This document shows, one piece after another, positions 32,746 through 44,991 of a DNA stretch of 64,000 nt. This stretch comes from Panax quinquefolius (taxonomy: Eukaryota; Streptophyta; Magnoliopsida; Apiales; Araliaceae): positions 28,550,293-28,614,292 of the forward strand of contig CM035173.1 of NCBI GenBank assembly GCA_020205615.1, read 5' to 3'. A program made the position numbers and the translations under genes. The notes under the pieces were generated by a model. The model saw only the letters and a list, made by a program, of their open reading frames with translations, was not told the origin of the DNA and ran no database searches. Every line of letters starts with the position of its first letter. The stretch's first letter is position 1.

Positions 32746-33717
32746 ACAATATAATAAGTAATAATATATGGTATATATACACTATATTGACTCATAATAG
32801 ACTTTTTAATCACAAATGTTCACAAGTAAGTAATTCATTATTTATTTTTAAAATAATATAAATTAAATTATTATTTAGTTTAAAATATTATAGAGATATA
32901 TACATATATTGATAGGATATGAGTCATATGTGGTTAAAATTTGATTGACAAATTTATAATTTTTCAATTTAACCCCGTATAGTAGAAAATTTATAAAATT
33001 TTAATGCGGTCAATTTACATATAATACTTAAAATTTTTAAAATTTAACTTCGCATTATAAAATAATTTTTTTTTCAACCCCACATGGTACCTTGTACGTT
33101 GCTTCGCCACTATATATATATATATTGATACTTCTCATTAAGTTCATAATGCAAGAAATATATCTCCGCTTAAAACAACTGGCTCCATCGAACGACAGAA
33201 AGAGAAAGCAGAACAAAATATTAATGAAATTAAATTTAAGATATAGTACGTACGAAGTTCTAACACATGCAAGTACACAACATGTTGTACAGTCTGTTAT
33301 TTTAACTTGTAATTTCAATAAGATATAACACATACCAGATGTCTGTTAGTGTGCTAATGGTTGTGTTTAGATCTAAGACGGCCAAAATAACGCGTTGGAA
33401 TTGAATTAACAGATAATTAGTAACTCATATATATAATCCCTTGAGGCCTTGACTTGACCATGTCTTAATTAATAAAAACTAAATTAATTCGTAGAGAGAT
33501 TAATGAAGGCCGTCACTCTATGATCCTGGGAAAATTCCTTTGAGAACCAAAAGAAGTTGTCGACAAATGGAAGTAGAACATCACTACATCAGTGACAATA
33601 ACATGACTAGTGTCACTACTGTTTCCACCGCCAGTTCATGCCTGTGCATGCAAATTAATTTTACATTTTTTTGATTCAACTCAAGTATAATCCAAAGCAT
33701 CGTTCTGTAGGATTATT
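32741..33717. other. intergenic DNA without a recognisable gene
   Basis: AT-rich, with a short (TA)n near 33112-33126. Open stretches on both strands at 33055-33333 overlap each other and show no domain. Confidence 0.5.
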
Positions 33718-33747
33718 CGACACTACTACAAAACTAACGCGAAAAAA

Positions 33748-34035
33748 ACGTTGCGGTTTCAATCAGAAAAACGTCGTGGTAAAGGTTGTTATCTATTTGA
33801 CACCCTTACACAATATTTTTAAAACGTTGTAGTTAAGCACATTACACAATGTTTTTAAAAAAAAAATGTTATAAATTTGTTTTCCATAAATTAACAGATG
33901 CTTAAAAACGTTGTAGAAGGTATAATTTCACAACATTTTCTAGATAAAAACGTTGTAGTTTAATATATCAAAAAATGTTTTTAACTAATTTATACAACAT
34001 TTTTAAAATGTTGTAGATAAAGAAAAAAAAAGGGT
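33748..34035. repeat. CACTA subterminal repeats, left
   Basis: Six or more copies of (A)AAACGTTGTAG or its complement ACAACATTTTTAAAA within 290 bp, both orientations. The right side (37930-38030) has CTACAACGTTTT and AACGTTTTTA units. Confidence 0.8.
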
Positions 34036-34529
34036 TGTGATTCACCTATATTACCAATGCACCTGCAATGCCATGATATAAAAGGTCTAAATTCTCATTT
34101 AAATTTAAAACCAAAATGTATCAACCATTCAAAATACATCCCAATAATACCATTCGTTTACAGTTTCAAATGTCTCAAGCATTGATTATGAAATAACATG
34201 AATTAAAAAATACAAGTGAAACTAAATTTCTCTCAAAGACAATATTGTATCAAACTATCCATATATGCATCTCAAATTCACTTTTCAATATAAATTACTA
34301 CTATATTGAATTGTGAATTTGATTACATGCATCCACAAAATAAACCAAACTATATATCCATAAAATTAAGCTACTACCTAAGCATGTGAAATGGACATAA
34401 CAAAGAATTAAAATAGTTTTTTTTTTGCTTTGTAGCCTAGTTTAGTAAACAAAGGCAATCTGGGGTTGTATCAACATGGCAAGCTTTTAGGCAGTCAAGC
34501 ACAAGACAATCTGAGAACTTGTATAGACC

Positions 34530-34719
34530 ACAGTAGAAATTTTCTTTGCCAAACAATCAGGTATCTTCTGAATTCTCGTCATCTCAGTTTGGTCAATTCC
34601 AAAAGATGCAGCAATTCCAGCAGCAGCAGGCACCAAATGTGCCTGCAATGCCTCAGCGAGAGCCAACAGGTAATCAACAGCTGCAAAATACTGGTACACG
34701 AGGAAGGGGTCGCAGATAG
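34530..34719 (+). pseudogene. Gln-rich exon-like fragment inside the CACTA element, origin unknown
   Basis: An open stretch reads SSQFGQFQKMQQFQQQQAP and, further on, GNQQLQNTGTRGRGRR followed by a stop. The codon-like organisation and the Arg/Gly end suggest the last exon of a host gene for a nuclear or RNA-binding protein, but I do not recognise it. An in-frame stop just upstream marks the edge or a lesion. Confidence 0.35.
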
Positions 34720-35351
34720 ATAATTGCAAATTAATGGTTATCAAACCAAAATATCATCACTGAGAACGTAAAAGAAGATTCTTTCTGATTTTTAAACCCT
34801 AAGAAAATAGATAGATAATTGCAAATTCATGAAGCCGGAAGTATAATTGATTAAAACAAGTGACTTCTGTATCTGTGTCATGACTTAGTCGACTTAGTGT
34901 GTTCATGACATTGAGCTGGTCAAAACAACAAGTAAAGAAACAAATTAGGCATGCATTTGACACCAACCAGCAAATCCTCACAATAGAAAGGCCTGAAATA
35001 ATACCTGAAACCCCAGATGAAGAACAGTAATACCTGGAATCAACTTAGATCAAACTCTTGTAAAGATATGTAAAAATCTGGACTAAAACAAGCTCAAAAG
35101 TTAAACGAACCTAAGATCTGACTATAACCAAAGGCCAGAACACCACAAAAAGTAGACCACACAAGAATAACAAAACGTTACTAATAATTGTTGATGTCTA
35201 ATATCAAAATCTCTGCATAAAATGCATGCCCTTTTTCATTTACCAGTCGCAAATAGAAAAAGAAATCCAAAAGACCTTCACCCAGTTTGTATCTTGTCCA
35301 AAAAGGTAGTTGTGGGTTGAACTGGGTAAAAATTACCCTGCATTTACTTAC

Positions 35352-35425
35352 AAGCAAGTGGATGTCCTCATATTTGGACCCTGCAAACTCGGGGCTTTCA
35401 AACTGAACTTCTCCAACCAAAAAAT
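35352..35425 (-). pseudogene. exon-like fragment inside the CACTA element, origin unknown
   Basis: On the minus strand ESPEFAGSKYEDIHLL is followed directly by a GTAAGT splice donor (35346-35351). It could be a piece of another captured gene. I do not recognise the family. Confidence 0.3.
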
Positions 35426-35677
35426 GGGGTATAAACTTCAACAAATAGGAGGAATTAAAATATTAAATAAATGAAAATTTTACATCACCATAACCAAGCA
35501 CATAGAGGAATGAGAGAAGAGAGATCAATAGAACAACATTTTCATTGCTAGAAACTTCAACAACAAATCTACATTATACTTGTTTAACATGTGATTAAGT
35601 AAGGTCTTCTGAGACACTTTAGCATTTGGCATTTATTACAGCAGCAACGAAAATTCAGGATGTCATGTAATTGATAC

Positions 35678-35999
35678 CTTAAGTCTCCATAGTAAAATAG
35701 GAGAAGGCATTATTGCCGCACTAGTCAATGGTGTGGTCACACCCTTCATCTCATTTGACTCTACTAAGTGCAACAAATTTTCTTCAGAACTATTTCCAAG
35801 GTCACTGGTACCTAACAGACATTCCACAAGTATTAGAGTTACCCATTATAACCATTGAGGACATAAAACATATGGCAACAATAAATTAGCCCTTCGCAGT
35901 CAAGAGGTTTTTCTTACCAAGATCAGAGACCACAGTTCTGCTTCCAGACTTTCGTAGATGAGGACTGTTGGCAGGAACGGTCACATGACCTCCATACAT
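35678..35999 (-). pseudogene. captured 5' exons of an SPX/EXS (ERD1/XPR1/SYG1-type) protein gene
   Basis: Minus-strand exon 1 (35999-35918) starts with ATG and reads MYGGHVTVPANSPHLRKSG, then GSRTVVSDLG, ending at a GTAAG donor. Exon 2 (35811-35678) follows an AG acceptor and reads GTSDLGNSSEENLLHLVES, then TPLTSAAIMPSPILLWRLK, ending at another GT. As I remember them, plant EXS-domain membrane proteins of the At5g35730 type begin with this NSPHLRKSGSRT...VSDL block and have the MPSPI.LWR block before the first membrane segment. The membrane part is absent, so this is a truncated piece. Confidence 0.65.
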
Positions 36000-36479
36000 A
36001 GATGAGAAAAGAAACTACTTGGTTGCGAAACATATATGTGAAACCTACAGTCAAAAGCATAACAGGTAAACTTGGATATTCTTCAGACTGACTACAAAAA
36101 ACTAAACAGCCTTAAAGAAATACTAATAATAATTGCAATCAAGAACAACATGGATATCTACATTTTCAAACAGTCATTAGGCACCATTGGACAACATTAC
36201 ATTCATAATTAAATGTACAAACTATCTTTTGAGATAGAGACTATAAGAGCGATACATGATAATATGTACGACTACAACAGTCGAATATCAACAACCACAA
36301 GGAATACCTTGGCATACACCAGTCTTATGATTGCGACAGCGTATAAGGTACCACAGTAACCTAATAAATAGTACTTCGAACTGAATATATATTTATGCAA
36401 GATTATGATTTTGTAAATTAAGTTCTAAAGTCTAAAGTGCGGAAAATATTTATCACATAAGTAAAAAGATAAAACTGTT

Positions 36480-36577
36480 GAATTGCAGAGCTCTATAATC
36501 AGGTGACTCAAGCTAATCGTATTGGAGCTTCCACTAAACTAATATGTTCTGAAGATGTTACTTCTACCTATGAGAAG
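36480..36577 (+). pseudogene. exon-like open stretch inside the CACTA element
   Basis: After TTGCAG at about 36488 the plus strand reads LYNQVTQANRIGASTKLICS and on to a stop at about 36577. It may be an exon with its acceptor. No family recognised. Confidence 0.2.
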
Positions 36578-36903
36578 GGGTAGGACTACTGAATTAGTGA
36601 CAGACATCCATTTCATACAGATGGGAAAGATAATGAATGTAGACATCTAAAAATCTTCTTCTTCGGCAATGGATAACTTCAGTTTTGCTAATAAAACATG
36701 CATAAATAGTCACTAAACAGGGCACACTTCAACCTAAGAAACTAAGTTAGAAACAAAAGGTGATTCAATATAAGGAAATCAATCAATCAAAAGACAATAA
36801 TGCAGTAGGTTGGAGCCATCAGGTAGTCAAACAAGTCCCAAACAAAGTAAAGAAAACTCAAAAGAAACAGCAAGTTTCAATAACATACACAACAAAAATT
36901 AAG

Positions 36904-36956
36904 CTTACAGTTTCAGCCTGGGCTTGCATTGCCTTAAACTCTGCTGCTTATATCAT
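36904..36956 (-). pseudogene. exon-like fragment with splice donor inside the CACTA element
   Basis: On the minus strand, after an AG, the text AAEFKAMQAQAET is followed by GTAAGC. It could be a short internal exon of a coiled-coil protein. Origin unknown. Confidence 0.28.
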
Positions 36957-37035
36957 TAGTTAGTTTGGTTAGAACCAAATAAAATTCAGTCAACATAATT
37001 TTAACTTAAAACCCATAATTGCCCCAAATGAATCA

Positions 37036-37452
<417 letters not shown>

Positions 37453-37455
<3 letters not shown>

Positions 37456-37855
37456 TCGACGAGATTATGAATCGGAGTCTCCAAAGCCACGTCCCAGTAC
37501 TTGACAACGGCATCGTCGGCGCCGGAGAGGAGGTGAAGCTTATCGAGGTGAGGGTATTTAACGAGTGACACGGAGTTTCCTGAGGGGTAATCGGGACTTG
37601 GCGTCGAAGACTTGAACCAGATCTGAGTGGGATCCGGCGGCGAGTAGGCGTTCGTCCGGGCGGAAAGAGGCAAATGTGGCTGTATCTTTGAAGGCGGAGA
37701 TGGTGGCTATAGGTGTTAGGCTTGGAGACGGTTGCGGAGTGAGTGGTGGCGAAGTGGTGAGGAGAAGTTAGCGAGAACGAGAGAGAAGTGGATGGAGAAA
37801 GTACAGAGATGGAGATAGGAGAGAGAAGAAATTCCGTGATTTTCAATTCCATGTT
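37453..37855 (-). pseudogene. UTP15: captured UTP15 / SLOW WALKER1 WD40 fragment, frameshifted
   Basis: Three minus-strand frames in turn match the N-terminal part of the U3 snoRNP WD40 protein UTP15 (SWA1 in Arabidopsis): SPHHFATTHSATVS; then LTPIATISAFKDTATFASF, RPDERLLAAGSHSDLVQVFD and AKSRLPLRKLR; then LVKYPHLDKLHLLSGADDA and VVKYWDVALETPI. Small indels near 37710 and 37565 break the frame. The function of the parent gene is 18S rRNA processing in the nucleolus. It joins the BSK fragment at about 37453-37460. The match stops inside the WD40 repeats. Confidence 0.85.
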
Positions 37856-38052
37856 TTCAATTTTGAGCTCTGTGTTTTTTAGATACATAACATTTCTAGT
37901 TAAAATTAAAAAAATATATTTTTAAATAGATAACATTTTTACATATATATCTACAACGTTTTATTTAAAAATATTATGAAAAAAAATACCTTAACGTTTT
38001 TATAAAAAATATTATCTTTTAAACATTATCTATTTAGTATTTTGTACTAGTG

Positions 38053-38488
38053 CGATAACATAAGTGACCATTAAATAGTATATATATATATATATATATA
38101 TGTGAAATGATTCATGTCACCGTTGGTTATGAATTATTTCCTGGCCAGCTGATCTGTAGCCGCTTATCCAACTAACAGACGACCAAATTAGAAAGAGATA
38201 ATTACTATCCACATGAACTAGTTCTTGCATATGCTACTTGGTATCTACAAGAACTTAATTTCTACAATAGCTTTTTACGTTAAAAATTCAGAACACCCTT
38301 TTTCTCTCTTAAAACAACATTTTTTCTTTGTTCAACCAAATTTCATATATATTTTTCGATATAAATTTAAAAGTTGTCAATCTATATGTTATTGGAAAGG
38401 TCTCAAAAAGATCTTTAAAATAAGAGGTATTGTTGATATATTTTGATGTAGTTAAAATGTTAAAATTGCAACTAAAGTTTTTTAATAC
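38053..38488. other. intergenic DNA right of the CACTA element
   Basis: AT-rich, with (AT)n at 38081-38102. The open stretch at 38225-38446 has no recognisable domain. Confidence 0.45.
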
Positions 38489-38777
38489 TCCCTCCGTTTC
38501 TTAATATAAGTCATTTTAGAGAATTGTTTGTGTTCCTTAATATAAGTAGGTTGAGAATTTTAAGTAAACATTAATTGCTTAATTTCCAATATTACCCCAA
38601 GTAATAAATATAACTTTGGTTCTCTCACTATTTTTTGCCCAATAAATAACACTCTTTTTTTTGGTATAAGGGTAATATAGATAATTGATGTTATATTTAA
38701 TGTTATACAATCATTTTCTTAATACTTGTGTATAATTAAAAAACGAATTTATATTAAGGAACAAAAAGGTAGAGTGT
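38489..38777. mobile_element. Stowaway-like MITE
   Basis: It starts TACTCCCTCCGTTTCTTAAT and ends in the inverse form (TATTAAGGAACAAAAAGG...TAGAGTGTA). CTCCCTCCGT ends with a TA target are typical of mariner-derived Stowaway elements. It is about 290 bp, AT-rich and non-coding. An internal second copy of the terminal motif lies at 38530-38550. Confidence 0.7.
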
Positions 38778-39010
38778 ATTACAAAATATAATATTTTAAT
38801 CTCAATTTTGGTCATTTTAATTAAATAAAAAGATATCAAAAATGAACTTTTTATAAAGATGTTATGAGATATTATGAAGCACAAAATACTAATTTATACT
38901 TAAATTTTGAAGAAATAAACCTTATATCACACAATTAATTACCTAAATATTTCTCATTAATCTTCAAGAAAATTAACTTTTACAATTATGTAATCACATG
39001 TTATTTTATA
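38778..39010. other. AT-rich DNA before the right-hand gypsy nest
   Basis: No feature seen. Confidence 0.4.
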
Positions 39011-40113
39011 TGTAAGACCTCGAATTTTATGAAATAAAAATATTCAATTTTTCTTATAGTTATTATTCAAGAAATGGTTAAATTGATAAAAGTTAAAGTT
39101 AAAGGTGATATATAAAATTTTTCAAAATAAGCAAGTGGTATAAAATACTTATTGTTGTTTATAATATTCGTTTTATTCGTGGAATATATTCTTGTTGTAG
39201 GGAATATTAAATGCATTTAAAGGCCCCCCATAATGAAAAGATTGGATGAAGAAAAAAGATAAGTATGAGTTTTTATAAATAATCTGCGTGGTTATTCAAA
39301 TTAACACGTTGGAATACCCGGTGGTTAAAACACGATATCTGAGTTGTTGCCAAGAAGACACGATATATGCACCAATTATTGATTCTTAGGTAAGAAGGCA
39401 CTACTCGATAAATGTTACAATAATTATTGTTTAATATTTTATTTTATTGATTCAATAATTATTGTGTTGATAATTTATATTATTGTTATTTCAATAATTG
39501 TCACGGCACAGTATTTACTATTATCAAATCAATAATTCATATTATTTGAATAATATTATTAGATATCATTATTGGCAATGTCTAAAAAGTTATGTCTAAG
39601 GAAAGGTTTGGTCACCTAATTGTGCGCCAGTAAGGAGAAATCCTTATTGGAAAGCCCCTTCTTTCCTAGGAACGGCCTGGTTGTCATTATTGTGATTCTG
39701 TAATATATTATTTGTGAATAATTAATTATTGATTTATATGATAAGGAAAATATTTATTTATGTGGATATAAATGGAGGAATTTTTAGAAAAGTGATAATT
39801 GTTGAAAATTGATATTTTATCTTTTCTGATAAAATATATTATTATATTATAATAATATAATAATGATATTTTTACAATGAATGTGTGATATATGAATAAA
39901 TGAGGAGGAAGAGTATTTTTGTTACAAAAAATATTTAACACGTGTTTTGTGTGTTGGTGGACCCTATTTTTGACTGAAATTTGATTATAGCTTGTAAAAT
40001 CGTCCGTATGTGAATTTTGGTCAATTTCTGTTTGGAATTTGGAAAAACTTAAAGCTACAAAGTAGTAGAGAATTTTATTTCCTATGGAATGGATATAAAA
40101 TTTATATTTTTCT

Positions 40114-40482
40114 GATAAAAGGGTTATTTATTATGAATTATTGAAGTTCCAGAATATTGGGTCTAAATTGATTTTGTTTAAAACATGTTTTTCTAGAAGG
40201 TGTGCCCCACAATTGTATTTTTGCATGTGGGAAATGTTGGAATCTGAATTCAAAAGAGGCGTATGAATTTTGTTATATAAATATATTATTTTATTAAATT
40301 TTTTGCTTTGGTGTTCTAAGCAATTTCCTATAAATAGGGTGCTTAGGTTAGAATTAAAAATCACACCGTAAATCAAATTTTCTCTCTATATTATCGGCGT
40401 ATTTTTGTGAGTATTTAGATATCTTGAGTGTTCTTATCTGGTCAAAGTTCTCTTCGTGTTATATCCGATATTTCAATCGAAG
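40114..40482 (+). repeat. direct repeat of LTR sequence, left of the copia fragment
   Basis: About 370 bp covering GATAAAAGGGTTATTTATTA through TATA box to GTTATATCCGATATTT. It is repeated at about 41076-41450 with few differences, so the copia piece lies between two copies. Confidence 0.85.
40329..40336 (+). promoter_or_regulatory. TATA box of the A-like LTR, first copy
   Basis: TATAAATA followed by the conserved AAAAATCACACCG. A second copy at 41289-41296 lies in the duplicated segment after the copia insert. Confidence 0.55.
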
Positions 40483-41075
40483 ACTGCGCGATTCAATTGA
40501 CAAGCCTTTGCGATTCATACTATATATGGATCTTTTTGGGCCAATTCCAACAACGAGTCTTGGAGGAAAGAGATACTCTCTGGTCGTAGTCGATGACTTC
40601 ACCAGATTTACATGGGTGTTTTTTCTAACCTCAAAAGATGAGACAAGTTCCCAGCTGATCAAGATGTTCAAACTGGTGATGAACGAGAAAGGAGAGAAAA
40701 TCAAAGCTATAAGGAGTGATCATGGAAGAGAATTCGACTTCTCAGAAATAGACCAGTTCTGCAAAGACAATGGCATTAGCCACAACTTCTCAGCTCCACG
40801 AACTCCTCAACAAAATGGAGTTCTTGAGAGAAAAACGGAGACATTAATAGAAATTTGGAAGGACTCTCTTAGCAGCCCATTTACTGGTACTTCAAGCGAA
40901 GTTGTCAATACTGCATGCTATACTCAGAACAGATCACTCATACAGTCTACGATCAAGAAGACTCCTTATAAATTGTGGAAAGGAAGAAAACCTAGTGTCA
41001 GCTACTTTCATGTCTTCGGTTGTGCATGCTACATTCTTAACAATGGAAAACAATACTTAACAAAGTTTGAACCGA
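40483..41075 (+). pseudogene. copia integrase fragment embedded in a gypsy LTR
   Basis: This 590-bp piece matches 130-725 of the window. It reads MDLFGPIPTTSLGGKRYSLV, DDFTRFTWVFFLTSKDE, RSDHGREFDF, PRTPQQNGVLERK and FHVFGCACYILNNG, that is the integrase core with the Glu of the D,D-35-E set retained. It has no LTR, primer site or duplication of its own. The junctions sit at a CCGATAAAAG/CTGATAAAAG microhomology on the right and a GCGATTCAA stretch on the left. It is unlikely to have arrived by ordinary integration. Confidence 0.85.
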
Positions 41076-41450
41076 TAAAAGAGCTATTTATTATGAATTA
41101 TTGAAGTTCCAAAATATTGGGTCTAAATTGATTTTGTTTAAAACATGTTTTTCTAGAAGGTGGGCCCCATAATTGTATTTTTGCATGTGGGAAATGTTAG
41201 AATCTGAATTCAAAAGAGGCGTATGAATTTTGTTATATAAATATTTTATTTTATTAAATTTTTTACTTTGGTGTTCTAAGCAATTTCCTATAAATAGGGT
41301 GCTTAGGTTAGAATTAAAAATCACACCAGAAACTGAAATTTTCTCTCTATATTATCGAGCGTATTTTTGTGAGTATTTAGATATCTTGAGTGTTGCTATA
41401 CGGTGCAAGTTCCCTTCAGCGTTATATTCGATATTTTAGTCAGAAGTACT
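41076..41450 (+). repeat. direct repeat of LTR sequence, right of the copia fragment
   Basis: Second copy of 40114-40482, starting GATAAAAGAGCTATTTATTA, including TATAAATA at 41289-41296. The LTR then continues normally. Confidence 0.85.
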
Positions 41451-42301
41451 GCTCTTTTGAGGTAAGGGATATTGTCATTATTATGGTAAGGGATTGTAAA
41501 GGTTATTATGTTTTTCAGTTTCGTAATTTTTCCGACCTTCAAAAATTTTGGAAAAATTTGAAATGATAATTTGTTAAATTTTCTAGATTGTGTCCAAAAA
41601 TTGCGATTTTTGGATGTATAGATTAGGAGTTATGAATTTTATGGGAAAAGACTATTTTAAAAGTAAACCCTTATAACTCCTTGTGGTTAATTAACTCCAA
41701 AACTAGTGAAATTTTTATTGGGAGTACATGTGACACCCCCAAAATAGGTACAATCCACCCAACCTATTCTGAGTCGCCAAATACATGGTATAGAAATAAC
41801 TACAACTTCATTATTACAATTGTCGTGTAAAATACGACAACGATTATGCTGTGAGTTTAAATACAAATATTATCTTCTAGACAATATCCACACCCAAATA
41901 AATTCCTCATTATAATTATTGATACACTATTTTACAGAATAGTGAGGACTACTAAAACAACTATCTTGAACCATCACTCCACACCCCGACTAGTTTCCGT
42001 TATATTCTCGCCTCCTGAGAAGAAAAAATGGAACAAAAGGAAAAGGGTGAGCTCAACTAGCCCAAGAAAAGAATATTATGACTAAGATAATGTACAACAA
42101 ATTATCCTTAGTCTTCAACAGGAAAAATCGATAGAATACAATGAGACAACAAGTATTAGATCAACAACTGCGGTGAAACAACAATTCATTAGAAGAGTTA
42201 AGTAGAGAATGAAATCTACTATCATCTATGAATTTAAAAGTCCATCATCGATATTTTATCCATGTAACATCAATCAATATACATCTTGAATCAAATAGTC
42301 A

Positions 42302-42435
42302 TCTTTACACTACAGGCCAAAGATATTAATCAGTCGATCATGTTCATCTAACACCTGTTCATCTTTGCACTACGGGCCAAAGATATTCATCAAAAAATCA
42401 TACATCTTTGTACTACAGGCCAAAGATATTCAGTA
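42302..42435 (-). repeat. GAATATCTTTGG array in the solo LTR
   Basis: Three reverse-strand units (CATCTTTG...GGCCAAAGATATTC). Confidence 0.8.
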
Positions 42436-42666
42436 ATATCATCATTTAGGACTGAGGATGATGAAAAATATATTTTAAAGAAAATGAATCCAGTGAGACA
42501 AAAGAACAAATATTAAGGATTCGTACTTCGGTTTATCCATGTTAAAAAATACTCCATAATAAACTATTGTGGAGCAGAATTCAAAAATGAAGATCAAAAC
42601 ATAGATCCAATCAAAGATAGGAACCATAACAGACAATCTTGGACACAGAAAAAAAAATATTAATTT

Positions 42667-42858
42667 TTCTGTGAATAGTATCGTATTCGTGAATAGTGTC
42701 GTATACGTGAATATTGTCGTATACGTGAATATTGTCGTATACGTGAATAGTAACTTCGACACTAAAAGGTAGAAATTCCACAAGAAAAATCATCATACTT
42801 CGTGAATAGTAACTCGTGATGAATAGTAACTCGTGAATAGTAACTCATGAATAGTAAC
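42667..42858 (-). repeat. TTACTATTCACGA-type array in the solo LTR
   Basis: Reverse units of CGTGAATAGTA; the left part has diverged to CGTATACGTGAATATTGT. Confidence 0.8.
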
Positions 42859-43680
42859 CCCGACATGAAAAGATAAGAATTTCACAAGAAAAATCTTTCC
42901 AATATTCCGGCATAATGATATTGAAAGAAATAATATCATTTATAAAAAAATAACATTCCTTACCTCGAAAAGACAGTACTTCTGGCTGGAATATAAGATA
43001 TAACGCTGAAGGAAACTTGCACCGTATAGCAACACTCAAGATATCTAAATACTCACAAAAATACGCTCGATATTATAGAGAGAGAAAACTTCAGTTTCTG
43101 GTGTGATTTTTAATTCTAACCTAAGCACTCTATTTATAGGAAAATGCTTAGAACACCAAAACAGAAAATTTAATAAAATAATAATATAAAATATCAACGT
43201 AGCAATTATTGAATAAATAAAATATTGAGCATTAATTACTATAACAATTATTGAGTAGTGTCTTCTTACGTAAGAATCGATCGTTGATTAACGATATATC
43301 GGTATTATTTCGTGTTTTTTAACCAGAGTATTTCAACGATATTACTTGGTAACAACTACGGCAGTTATTTATAAACAACTTATACTTGTCATTTTCTTCA
43401 TCGATCGCTTTAGTTATGGGGCCCACAAAATTGCTTGTGCGTCGTCGAATATTCTAAACGATAATAAATATTTTATAACCACTTGCTTATTTAAAATATT
43501 TGCACATTTTACCATAATTAACCACATTAATCAAATCAACCCCTTATTTTAAAATAATAATTAGAGAAAGTAAATCTTTATTTATAAAAAGTTGAGTCTT
43601 ACTGCAGATATGTATATAATAATAGCGATTATACTTTGTAAATTTCAAAACTTTTGGACAAAAGTACAATTTATGATAAA

Positions 43681-44991
43681 TGTAAGACCCCAACTTATTA
43701 TTAATAAAATTTAATTTTCTATTTATTATTTTGAAATAATAAGGGTTGATTTGATTAATGTGAATAATTATGGGTAAAATACGCAAATATTTCAAAATAA
43801 GTGGGTTATAAAATATTCATCGTTATTTGAATATTCGTTTCGTCGTGAATATTCTTTCATTCGAGAAATATTCGCATTTACGGCCGGCAAAGATTTTGTG
43901 GGCCCCATAACTAAAAGCGTATCGATGAAGAAAACGACAAATATAAGTGGTTTAAAAATACTACAAGAGTTGTTACTGCTATACCGTTAAAATACTCTAT
44001 GGTTAAAACACAAAGAAGACACCAGATTGCACCAATTATTGATTCTTACGTAAGAAGGCACTACTTAATAATGGTTACAGAATTAATGCTCAAAGATTTT
44101 ATTTTAATAATTACCATTGATATTTTATATCATCATTGTTTCAATAATCGTCATTACACGATTTTTCATTATCGATGTAATAATTCATATTATCTGAATA
44201 ATATTATTAGATAACATTATTGACAATGTCTAGAAAGTTACATCTAAGGAGAGGTTTGGTCACTAATTGTGCGCCAAGAAGGAGAAATTCTTATTGGAAA
44301 GCCCCTCTTTCCTTAACCGCACGGTTGTCGATATTGTGATTCTCAGAAATTATTTGTGAATAATTAATTATTGATTCATATGATGAGGAAAATATTGATT
44401 TTATGTGGATATAGATGGAGAAAAATTTTAATGTGACAATTGTTGAAAATTGAAATTTTACCTTTTTCTGATAAGATAATTCATTTAAATGTATTATTAT
44501 ATTTTAATAATATAATAATGGTGATATTTTTACAACGAATGTGGGATATATGAGTATACGAGGAGGAAGAGTATTTTTGTTGCAATAAATGTTTAAAACA
44601 TGTTAAACATGTCGGTGGACCCCATTTATTGAATGAAATTTGATTAAAGGTCAGAAAATCCTGCTTATGGATTTCTTCAATTTCTGTTGGAATTTGGAAA
44701 AACTTTCTTCCGTAAAGTTGTAGAGAATTGAATTTCCTATAAAAAATCGCGAGATTCGAATTTTCTGATAAAAGGGCTATTTATTATGAATTATTGAAGT
44801 TCTGAAGCTCCGAAATAATTAATTTTTGGAAGTTTAAAATATTTTTAATTACAAAAACGTTTTTTACATTGTTGGGACTCATTTAACATGTGTTAAGATT
44901 GCTGATTTTAGATGCTAAGTGTGCGTAGAGAATTTGTAATATATATAATATTATTATATTAAATTTTCTGCTTTGGTGTTCTAAGCAATTT
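43681..44991 (+). mobile_element. 5' part of another gypsy LTR, cut by family C
   Basis: It begins TGTAAGACCCCAACTTATTA inside the A-like LTR and shows the common core (GCCAATAATG-type block, CTAGAAAGTTAC, GGAGAGGTTTGGTCAC). It stops at GTTCTAAGCAATT, just before its own TATA box, where the family C LTR starts. The rest should be beyond the window. Confidence 0.75.

Larger units (their letters stand above)
41729..43603 (-). mobile_element. reverse-oriented solo LTR (B-like)
   Basis: It starts TGTGACACCCCCAAAATAGG, the reverse of an LTR end, and finishes near GTTGAGTCTTAC, the reverse of TGTAAGACTCAAC. In between lie the reverse GAATATCTTTGG array (42302-42435), the reverse TTACTATTCA array (42667-42858) and TATTTATA (43131-43138). 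No internal region follows. The flanks GTACA and GCAGA are a plausible worn 5-bp duplication, and the host LTR continues on both sides. At 1,875 bp it is shorter than complete B LTRs. Confidence 0.8.
39011..43680 (+). mobile_element. A-like gypsy LTR, interrupted twice
   Basis: It begins TGTAAGACCTCGAATTTTAT, as the A LTR does, and follows it up to the ATTTTTATTGGGAGTACA block (41710-41728). It is interrupted at 40483-41075 by a copia piece and at 41729-43603 by a reverse LTR. It then continues with TTGGACAAAAGTACAATTTA (43660) until another LTR starts at 43681. The remaining 3' part, if present, lies beyond the window. Confidence 0.8.

Noticed and set aside
34487..34744. Minus-strand 85-residue frame opposite the Gln-rich stretch
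   Set aside because: It is the shadow of the CAG-rich plus strand. The plus strand has the more gene-like composition and a plausible C-terminus.
35181..35345. Extension of the exon-like fragment at 35352 into the 87-residue minus-strand frame
   Set aside because: The stretch after GTAAGT is AT-rich and intron-like in composition; only the part before the donor looks exonic.
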